Of a DNA stretch of 24,909 nucleotides, positions 7,168 through 13,640 are shown piece after piece. Source of the stretch: JBFKOL01 sp041628815 (GTDB lineage Bacteria > Bacteroidota > Bacteroidia > Chitinophagales > Saprospiraceae); NCBI GenBank assembly GCA_041628815.1, contig JBFKOL010000022.1:1-24909 (forward strand), given 5' to 3'. Both the position numbers and the translations under genes were made by a program. The notes under the pieces were generated by a model. That model was not told the DNA's origin. It ran no database searches and saw nothing but the letters and a program-made list of their open reading frames with translations. Every line of letters begins with the position of its first letter. The stretch's first letter is position 1.

Positions 7168-7202
7168 GGGGTTTTGGGGTTTTGGGTTTTGAAGTTGTGG
7201 GG
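7168..7202 (+). other. G-rich run able to form a G-quadruplex
   Basis: The plus strand has GGGG-TTTT-GGGG-TTTT-GGG, then a 12-base loop and GGGG. This is four runs of three or more G, with the first three separated by exactly four T, resembling a telomere-like G4T4 repeat. It could fold as a G-quadruplex. It lies about 200 bases before the start of the small membrane-protein gene, and whether it is transcribed is unknown. Confidence 0.5.
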
Positions 7203-7221
7203 TTGTCGGAGCGCAGTGGAG

Positions 7222-7241
7222 ATCCCGCAGGATTGCGGGAT
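7222..7241. repeat. GC-rich hairpin ATCCCGCA/TGCGGGAT
   Basis: Two perfect 8-base arms flank a GGAT loop. The surrounding GTCGGAGCGCAGTGGAG is GC-rich compared with the AT-rich flanks and looks like a dispersed intergenic (REP-like) element rather than a terminator, since no U-tract follows. Confidence 0.45.
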
Positions 7242-7408
7242 GGGGCATGAGGGGGCGGATTTCAAGGATTTATAGGCTTACAGACATTTCTGATAGGTTT
7301 ATATACCACTCTGTACACTCTACTCTTATGTCAGGTTATTGTATATAATAATGGCATGTTAATCGAAGTATTTCCGTTTATTTAAAAGAAGATTTTACGT
7401 TTACGCTT

Positions 7409-7600
7409 ATGAAAAACGCAAATTACATCGCCTACGGACTCGCATTGGGAACCGGACTCGGAATTACCATCGGTACAGTCATAGGATCACTGATGGACGA
7501 TGTGGGAATGGGTGTCAGCATGGGTATTATATTTGGTGCAGGTCTTGGCCTCGTCGCTGCAAGCATTTATCACAGTGTAAAGTCAAAGGACCAAGAATAA
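7409..7600 (+). CDS. Small glycine-rich two-span membrane protein
   Basis: The 63-residue product has two hydrophobic stretches rich in glycine and small residues (about 7-28, with GLALGTGLGITIGTVIG, and 35-54, with GMGVSMGIIFGAGLGLVAA), joined by MDDV, and a charged tail SVKSKDQE. This glycine-zipper pattern fits a tight helical hairpin in the inner membrane. Similar tiny proteins occur as unannotated genes in Bacteroidota; no function is known. Its stop lies two bases from the converging stop of the TPR protein, so no separate terminator fits between them. Confidence 0.75.
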   Translation: MKNANYIAYGLALGTGLGITIGTVIGSLMDDVGMGVSMGIIFGAGLGLVAASIYHSVKSKDQE

Positions 7601-7602
7601 GC

Positions 7603-9432
7603 TTACCTGACCGAATGCAATATCCAATGATCTTCAGGTAATTCCATCCTCATCAAAAGATCCTCCCACCTGGGATCGTCATACAGTTTTGAAAAATACA
7701 ACCAGTTGATGCTTTCCTGCAGGCCTGACCTATTCTTTTCAAATTCCATCTCCAGATATTCGAATGCCAGGTCATTTTGTCCTCTCCAGGCATAGGAGGC
7801 AGCTATGAGGTTTTCTGACTCACCCGGGTACTTTTCCATCAATACCTGCAAAAGGCTATCCGATTTTTGCATGTCGCCCAACCCTGTATAAGCGTTGATG
7901 GTTCCGAACAATCTGAAGGCTTCGAACGGTTCTTTTTCAGCTTCCGCAAGGGCAGCTTCATTTTTTCCCTGGAGCGTGAGTATCACCGCGGTCAGCATAT
8001 GATGAAGGGCGGAGGACGGCTGGAGATGACCATATTGTTTCATATAATCCAAGGCGTTGTCGAAGTCGTGAATAAAATAGTATTCCAGGCCGAGCGAAAA
8101 AAGGCGTTGGGGGTTGAGTGGATCGATGGCCAGGGCTTCGTGTTCAAGCCTGATGCTTTCATGGATGTCGCCCAAGTAAAAATGCACATCGGATGCGATA
8201 CTAAGCACTTCGGGGTTCGTAGGTTCGTTTTTGATGGCCTGTACCACCAGTTCGCGCGCCTTGTCATAATTCAACTGCAATGCCTCCATTTTTGCGAGAA
8301 AAGCCAGGGCTTCTGCATTACCGGGATCGAGTTGGAGTGCCTTGTTCAACGACCTGATGATGGTTTTCCGGCCCTGCTCATCCGATACCTGGTCAAGGTT
8401 GCGCGCCCGCCTGTCGGTGATCTTACTAAGCAAAATCCATGCTGGTGCATAGGCAGAGTCCCTTTTAATCGAATTGTTGATCAGGGCGTCGGCCCGGACC
8501 ATGCTTTCGGGGGTGAAAAGGTGGTACATATAGGATGCTTCGAGAAAAAGGCGGTAGGCCTCGAAATCAGCGATTCGTGAATGTATCCCTGCATCCGAAA
8601 AAGTTAGTTTTAATTGGCCTGCCACCGAATTGGCAATCTCGTCCTGAACCTGGAAAACATCGGAAGAACTGTTTTCGAAAGTACGATCCCAGATCTGTGA
8701 TCCATCGATGCCGTCGACCAGTTTGGCGGTTATTCTCAAAAGGTCTCCCGACTTCCTCACTGTACCGTCCAGGATGTAATTTACATCCAGTTGTTCGGCA
8801 ATTTCTTCAATGGCCGTGTTTTGATTTTTATATTGAAAAGAAGACGCACTGCTGATGACCTTGAGATCGGGGACTTTTGTCAACAAACTGATGATGCTCT
8901 CAGAGATGCCATCGGAGAGGTATTCCTGGTCCTTGTTGCGGCTCAAATCCCTGAAAGCTAGGACTGCTATGGAATTGGAATAATGGCGTAGTTGAGGCTC
9001 TCCGGTTGGATCTACCGGACTACTATTCGAGCTTTCCCGCATGACGAACTGGTTAACAAGAAGGATTGCGATCACAAAAAGCAGGGAGGCAATAATGACC
9101 CTGTCCAGGCGACGACCGGTAGATCTGCGGACGGCTTCATGATCTCTGACATTTTCTGTTTTCTGAAATCCTTCAGGCGTAAGGTCATAAAGCCAGGAGA
9201 AACCGATCCACAATACAAAACCAACGATGAGCACATATATAAGAACCTTCATCGCGTATTCCGGCCCGTCGAAGGCGGGGACAAGAATTGAGGCGATCTG
9301 CAGGACAAGCCATGAAATAGCAAGATAAGCAATGGCGGACTTGATTACATTGCGTTGCCGCAGTTCGTCGATGAGGTCTTTAATATTCACGGATGGTCCG
9401 TTTGCGCCGATACGTGCACACTTGCTTTTCAT
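7603..9432 (-). CDS. FlgO/TolB-like TPR membrane protein
   Basis: The 609-residue protein starts with a cytoplasmic segment, then LIDELRQRNVIKSAIAYLAISW and SWLYDLTPEGF, the signature of a large family of membrane proteins with a TolB-N/FlgO-like domain and TPRs. Three spans fall near 33-52, 62-83 and 111-130. The FlgO/TolB-N-like domain follows (about 153-280: SIAVLAFRDLS, YLSDGISESI, NYILDGTVRKSGD). The rest (about 285-600) is helical TPR repeats with the typical alanine/leucine spacing. In relatives the domain is often fused to adenylate cyclase or winged-helix regulators; here there is none, so it looks like a scaffold or sensor without its own output. A start nearer NIKDLIDELRQR would also suit the family. 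Confidence 0.85.
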   Translation of the reverse strand: MKSKCARIGANGPSVNIKDLIDELRQRNVIKSAIAYLAISWLVLQIASILVPAFDGPEYAMKVLIYVLIVGFVLWIGFSWLYDLTPEGFQKTENVRDHEAVRRSTGRRLDRVIIASLLFVIAILLVNQFVMRESSNSSPVDPTGEPQLRHYSNSIAVLAFRDLSRNKDQEYLSDGISESIISLLTKVPDLKVISSASSFQYKNQNTAIEEIAEQLDVNYILDGTVRKSGDLLRITAKLVDGIDGSQIWDRTFENSSSDVFQVQDEIANSVAGQLKLTFSDAGIHSRIADFEAYRLFLEASYMYHLFTPESMVRADALINNSIKRDSAYAPAWILLSKITDRRARNLDQVSDEQGRKTIIRSLNKALQLDPGNAEALAFLAKMEALQLNYDKARELVVQAIKNEPTNPEVLSIASDVHFYLGDIHESIRLEHEALAIDPLNPQRLFSLGLEYYFIHDFDNALDYMKQYGHLQPSSALHHMLTAVILTLQGKNEAALAEAEKEPFEAFRLFGTINAYTGLGDMQKSDSLLQVLMEKYPGESENLIAASYAWRGQNDLAFEYLEMEFEKNRSGLQESINWLYFSKLYDDPRWEDLLMRMELPEDHWILHSVR

Positions 9433-9695
9433 GCTGGGTGCCCCGGCAGCAGTAAGTTACTAACAATCGGATAATGGATGAAGAATGAAGAATAGCGATC
9501 AACGAATTTTGAATCTCGAGCGGGCGGACATCCTTTAAGGTGGGTTCTCAGGAAGGGAACAAATTTTCCGACCTGTTGAAGTAATGAAGATTAACGAATG
9601 TCAGAGTGAAGTGGAGATAACGATGAATATCGGGAAAGATTAACGATCAATGATTTATGATTAACGAATTGATCGATCACTTATGAATTATGAAT
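9433..9695. other. Gap before the serine hydrolase gene end
   Basis: About 260 bases with no gene, lying between the start of the TPR gene and the end of the next minus-strand gene. It contains recurring AACGAAT/AACGATCAATGA words and ends in the ATTCATAA repeat listed separately. No clear promoter box or terminator was seen. Confidence 0.45.
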
Positions 9696-9704
9696 TCATA
9701 ATTT
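9681..9704. repeat. TTATGAAT/ATTCATAA repeat (copy 2), overlapping a stop codon
   Basis: TTATGAATTATGAATTCATAATTT overlaps the end of the serine hydrolase gene: its stop TGA (9698-9696) and last leucine codon lie inside the repeat. It is similar to copies at 2386, 10892 and 11409. Confidence 0.5.
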
Positions 9705-10826
9705 CTTTTGTTCGTATTTCACCCATCGATGCGACGGATGATCACCAGGCAATACCGCCTCCACGAGTTGATCCCTTATGGACAGGCCGCCGTGGCTGTT
9801 AGCGAAATAGACGATGCCATCGCCGGTGGCCAGCGACACACAGAAATAGGCTTTGAAGTTGCCATTGTCGCCCCAGTGCCAGATATAATCTCCTTTGCCC
9901 GTATGCTCCATCCCGACGCCGAGACCCCAGGACACATCCCTAAAGCCAGGATCGCTGTTGGGTTCGCTGCACTGCGAGCAATTGGGGTCGACATTTTGCT
10001 GTGAGGACAAGATCATATCATGTGATGCTTTTGACAGCCCTTCACCGGCCAACAGGGCCGCCAGAAAACGCGCATAATCTCCCGCCGTGGTATGCAGGCT
10101 GGCCGCGGCATTGGCTTCAGTCGGGTGGAATTTGTCGGCGGGGACGCCTTTGCGGTCATGCGGGGTGGCGGAATTTTGGCCCAGCCCTTGGTCCCATATC
10201 ATCGTACTGTGACTCATTTCCAGGGGCTCGAAAACCGATTGCCGGATCCACTCGTGCAGCGGCAAACCTGTAATGTGTTCCACCACCCGCGAAAGGTGGA
10301 CAAATCCCTCGCCCGAATAGCTGAAGCGTTCGCCAGGCGCGAAATAAAATATGAGGTGCGTGGTATCACGCGGCCGGCGCCAGTTGCGGTATCCCGTCGA
10401 ATGGGTGAGGACGTGGCGGGCCGTAATCTGCTCTTTGGATGCTTCTGACTGAATATCGGGATAGTTCCAATAACTTTCCAGCGGTATGTCGAGGTCCAGC
10501 TTTCCTTCATCCACCAGTTTCATAACGGCATAGGCAAATACCGGTTTGGTCAATGAGGCGGCTTCGAAAACGGTCAATCCATCCACGGCCTGGAAACCGA
10601 TGTTGCTGCGCAAACCGAAGAGTTTTTCGGATACGACATATCCGTCATTCAATACCGACAAAGCCAGACCCGGTATTCCGGCTTTTTCCATTAGCCGCGG
10701 CACCAGGGTATCAAGGACAGCGTATTTTCCCGATTGTGAGAAGACCATGACAGGAATGAAAAAGACGATCCAGATAGCAACAGATATGGTTCTTTTTCTT
10801 GGAAGGGACAATGTGATGATGTTCAT
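9696..10826 (-). CDS. Serine beta-lactamase-like hydrolase (class C/DD-peptidase fold)
   Basis: The 376-residue protein has an N-terminal hydrophobic export signal (about 14-30, ending VFSQS). The active-site SxxK motif is SLTK (91-94), the second motif is YSG at 170-172 in place of the usual YxN, and HWG (317-319) serves as the third. These define the beta-lactamase/penicillin-binding-protein-like superfamily of exported serine hydrolases, which act on peptidoglycan, peptides or esters; substrate cannot be told. The YSG variant is seen in some esterase-like members, so lactamase activity should not be assumed. The gene stands alone and its last codons come from an AT-rich repeat. Confidence 0.85.
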   Translation of the reverse strand: MNIITLSLPRKRTISVAIWIVFFIPVMVFSQSGKYAVLDTLVPRLMEKAGIPGLALSVLNDGYVVSEKLFGLRSNIGFQAVDGLTVFEAASLTKPVFAYAVMKLVDEGKLDLDIPLESYWNYPDIQSEASKEQITARHVLTHSTGYRNWRRPRDTTHLIFYFAPGERFSYSGEGFVHLSRVVEHITGLPLHEWIRQSVFEPLEMSHSTMIWDQGLGQNSATPHDRKGVPADKFHPTEANAAASLHTTAGDYARFLAALLAGEGLSKASHDMILSSQQNVDPNCSQCSEPNSDPGFRDVSWGLGVGMEHTGKGDYIWHWGDNGNFKAYFCVSLATGDGIVYFANSHGGLSIRDQLVEAVLPGDHPSHRWVKYEQKKL

Positions 10827-10891
10827 AACCCATCAATATTATGAAATAAGGACTGATACAATCGTGATGGGTTGCAGAATCTTAGTTGAAA

Positions 10892-10927
10892 ATGATTCAT
10901 AATTCATAATTCATAATTCATAATCAT
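10892..10927. repeat. Tandem ATTCATAA repeat (copy 3)
   Basis: Four consecutive ATTCATAA units begin after ATG and end in TCAT. It lies about 65 bases upstream of the serine hydrolase start and is the longest of the four copies in the window. Confidence 0.7.
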
Positions 10928-11338
10928 TACTGTCCAGTTAAATCTCAAGTGACCCTGTTTTGTCGATATAAGTGACTGATTATCAGCATTGATTGGCATC
11001 GGTCTAAAAAGTAATCCCCTCCGTTCTTATTTCTATTCGGTTTATTGATGTTTTTGAGCGATTTTCAATGAATTTCTTGTTGATAACATGTTTTACCAAG
11101 AAGGACCTGTGCTGCTGCCAATGGCGATTAAGAGTAAAAATACCGTCGCGGCTAATCCTGCGCATTTACCGTTTTAAGAAGAAGTATTCCTTAGAAATAT
11201 AAGCTTTACAGTGGTTTCGCCTGCAATAAGCAGGATAGAGAAGCAGGTATTTTTCTATTCCGAATCGGTTAAAACATGCATTATTGAGCCCGAAACGGTG
11301 CTCCACTCCCGCCATATTCAGTAGCACGAGCTTTTGGA

Positions 11339-11360
11339 TACTTTTGGCGGCACAAAAGTA
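11339..11360. repeat. TACTTTTG/CAAAAGTA hairpin
   Basis: Perfect 8-base arms with a GCGGCA loop. The flanking CTTTTGGA on the left and TTAGAAG on the right extend the pairing imperfectly, suggesting a longer, decaying inverted repeat. I recall similar TTTTGGATACTTTTG...CAAAAGTATCCAAAAG elements between genes of Bacteroidota, but this cannot be checked here. Confidence 0.5.
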
Positions 11361-11408
11361 TTAGAAGAATCATGTTGGCCGATTCCCCGGAAAACAATGA
11401 TTCCTAAC

Positions 11409-11424
11409 AATGAATTATGAATTG
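11409..11424. repeat. ATGAATTATGAATTG repeat (copy 4)
   Basis: A short copy of the AT-rich word, three bases beyond the stop codon of the large minus-strand gene. Confidence 0.4.
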
Positions 11425-11426
11425 TT

Positions 11427-13454
11427 TTAGCGCACAAACAGGTTTATGACCGGGATATCCACCGTCAGGAAAGCTCCCCATCTCCAACCGTCGCTGAGCT
11501 CCACGAAAGCCGTGGAACTTCCGCTTACCGGGTCGCCGACTCTACGCAGATTGGGCCCAAGTTGGGCGCCTACACCAAGGCTCAGCGGAAGGTCGGCACC
11601 AAAGCCGTAGATGAGGTATCCACCGGGAGCGAGGATGTTTTTGATGTTCAACTCCGGCAGGTCGGCGGAATTGGCGTCATCAAAGCGGTAGGCGGCAATG
11701 GCTCCTACATCGATCAGCGAGGTGAAGAGCCCCAGGCTGCCGGCACGTTCAAAGCCGAAATTGAAACCGATGCCGACAGGAGCCGATACCGACAGGAAGG
11801 CATCGTGCGTGGAGGTCCCCGCAGCACCGATGTCTCTGAGGTATTCCGAACCAAACCCCAGGCCCGTGTATGCATTGAGCGTCACCGAGAATCCGGCGTA
11901 TTTTTTGGTGATCGAACTGCCTACAGGGAGGGCTACGGCTTCGATTGCGGCAGCGACTTCGTCGGATGTCTCTGCCTTGGCGACATTGGCCATGAAATTA
12001 CCATACCGCAACAGGTCGGCCTTGAAGGCAAACTCGTCGTCATTCAAGAGTTCTCCAAGGATGAAGACCACATTCGTCACGGCACTGGAATAGTATTTCT
12101 GGCGGATGTTGAAGTGAAATTCATTGAATTGGGCGATGATGCGGGTCAGGCGCGTATCCTCCTTGACCTGGTCATCGGTAAAGCCAAAAAAGTGTTTTTT
12201 GAACTGTATGCCTGTTTCAGCCAGTTCGAAGGTTTGTCGAAAAAATTGAAAGTAGTCAGCATAGGAGGCTTCCTTTCGGCGCTTTCTCACCTTAAGTGTA
12301 TCCAGGGTTGTTTTAACTTCGGTGGTCGTTTCGACAAAATGGGTAAGGTCGCGATGCAAAAGCTCGAGTTGTGAGCTCGTATGAGAAATCGTCAGCAGTC
12401 CGTCCCTGAAGGAAGTCCCCGATGAAAATCGAATATCGGGACTCTTCTGCCAGGCCAATGCCAGGTACAGATACGTGATAAACCGGTCTTCTGTCAATCT
12501 TTTAATTATCTCCTCGTTGACCCATTCTTCATTCGGACTACTGCTCCTCAACGACTCGGAAATAAAATGTGTCAGCTTAAATCCATTACCGACGTCATGG
12601 AGGGATGCTTTTTCCTGGGTTTTCAGGCCAGTAAAACGATCCAGGTTCAGGAGTTGAGAATCTTCTCCCAGATATTCGAGAAAGTCGAGCGGGTGTTTAT
12701 TGTCGAGCAACATTTGACCGAGGCTAAGCATTTCCATGACGATGATCCTGTCTCTATCATTGCTGATCAGGGAATCGTCTACCAACAAACTTTTGAGGTT
12801 GGTTGGCAACGTCTTCATATCCTTTATGAAAACTTCGCGCAGCGATTCGAGGTAGGTATTGTACTGGTAGATTTCGTTGTCAATGAGTTGCAATACCAGA
12901 CTTGTCTGTGGGAATAGTTCCATTAGGTAGACATTGGCAGTAAGTTTATTTTTAAACTTTTGGAAAAAGGCTACCGTAAGCTCTTCTTTGGCTCGCTTGA
13001 CGAGGAATTTGGCAAGACCATCGGCAAGATTGGTCACGAACGTACCACCTGGTGATGTACGCTTTTCCGGGGCAACCCCTTCAAGATCGTCTAACGGTTC
13101 ACCACCGAATATCAAGGTATCAAGGAATACTTCTTGAAACAAGATTGAATCCGGAATGGCAATGAAAGGAATAGGATCACCGGTTACCCGACCAATGAAT
13201 GGATTGTGTTCGAGCAGCTTTAAAAGTTCGCTTGTTTCTGTTATTTGAGCGCCTTCTGGCAAGTAACGTTCGAGAATAGGCAGACATTCACTTCTGAATT
13301 CAGTATTCTGTTGCGGATCAAAGATGGCAACGGGTTTTTCTTTGTTGGTAGGGACGAGGTACTTGGAAAGGTTAAACGCATCTTCAATGATACTCTGACC
13401 GCTGAGTCCAAATGAAAAAATCATTATGGACATCATTATCCATATTTTTTTCAT
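11427..13454 (-). CDS. Unrecognised exported protein, possible C-terminal beta-barrel
   Basis: I chose the ATG at 13454 because it begins a clean signal peptide, MKKIWIMMSIMIFSFGLSGQ; the open frame extends 43 codons further upstream without one. The mature protein of about 655 residues has a long helical N-terminal region (for instance the stretch with LAKFLVKRAKEELTVAFFQKF) and a glycine- and aromatic-rich C-terminal part of roughly 170 residues (SVTLNAYTGLGFGSEYL, GIGFNFGFERAG, GYLIYGFGADLPLS) with alternating hydrophobic strands, suggesting an outer-membrane barrel that ends in NLFVR. I do not recognise the family, and no catalytic motif is apparent. It lies downstream of the hybrid sensor kinase on the same strand (gap about 190 bases), so the two may be cotranscribed or the kinase may control it. 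Confidence 0.75.
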   Translation of the reverse strand: MKKIWIMMSIMIFSFGLSGQSIIEDAFNLSKYLVPTNKEKPVAIFDPQQNTEFRSECLPILERYLPEGAQITETSELLKLLEHNPFIGRVTGDPIPFIAIPDSILFQEVFLDTLIFGGEPLDDLEGVAPEKRTSPGGTFVTNLADGLAKFLVKRAKEELTVAFFQKFKNKLTANVYLMELFPQTSLVLQLIDNEIYQYNTYLESLREVFIKDMKTLPTNLKSLLVDDSLISNDRDRIIVMEMLSLGQMLLDNKHPLDFLEYLGEDSQLLNLDRFTGLKTQEKASLHDVGNGFKLTHFISESLRSSSPNEEWVNEEIIKRLTEDRFITYLYLALAWQKSPDIRFSSGTSFRDGLLTISHTSSQLELLHRDLTHFVETTTEVKTTLDTLKVRKRRKEASYADYFQFFRQTFELAETGIQFKKHFFGFTDDQVKEDTRLTRIIAQFNEFHFNIRQKYYSSAVTNVVFILGELLNDDEFAFKADLLRYGNFMANVAKAETSDEVAAAIEAVALPVGSSITKKYAGFSVTLNAYTGLGFGSEYLRDIGAAGTSTHDAFLSVSAPVGIGFNFGFERAGSLGLFTSLIDVGAIAAYRFDDANSADLPELNIKNILAPGGYLIYGFGADLPLSLGVGAQLGPNLRRVGDPVSGSSTAFVELSDGWRWGAFLTVDIPVINLFVR

Positions 13455-13640
13455 GTGGTCCTGACTGTAGTCTATGATGCGGGACCAATAATATAGAATT
13501 GCCATTTTGATCTTGTTGTCTTGAACAGAATACCAGACAAGAAAAGCCTTATAGATCGAATGGTCCCAGTCGAAAAACGCCATCGAATGCAGTGTTTGGT
13601 GATGTTTCCTTTGAAGATAGGGAAAAAGATGAAGGAGACT

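Larger units (their letters stand above)
6747..7408. other. Repeat-rich gap with hairpins and a broken gene
   Basis: This 660-base gap holds, in order, the 22-bp-spaced repeats, an AAAAGGGA/TCCCTTTT hairpin (6871-6904) followed by GTTTTTATT on the plus strand, a broken DUF6090 5' end, a G-rich run and a GC-rich hairpin. The last 150 bases are AT-rich and must carry the promoter of the small membrane-protein gene at 7409. A TAGGTTTA near 7291 resembles the Bacteroidota -7 box, but I give it little weight. Confidence 0.5.
10827..11426. other. 600-base gap, no gene seen
   Basis: No reading frame here looks like a protein. The left end has four tandem ATTCATAA units, then about 400 bases of mixed composition, then a TACTTTTG/CAAAAGTA hairpin and a final ATGAATTATGAATTG copy next to the following stop codon. 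It may be a decayed element or a regulatory spacer. Confidence 0.5.

Noticed and set aside
7867..8580. Plus-strand 237-codon frame opposite the TPR protein.
   Set aside because: Long because the opposite strand is codon-biased; the TPR and FlgO/TolB-like motifs are on the minus strand.
10892..10927. CRISPR-like array from the tandem ATTCATAA units.
   Set aside because: The repeats are only 8 bases with no unique spacers, and no cas gene is in the window.
11562..12374. Plus-strand 270-codon frame opposite the exported 675-residue protein.
   Set aside because: It is antisense to a frame with a signal peptide and barrel-like strands; its own product has no family pattern.
13455..13583. Upstream extension of the 675-residue protein (43 codons to an ATG at 13583).
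   Set aside because: The extra segment hides the obvious signal peptide beginning at 13454.
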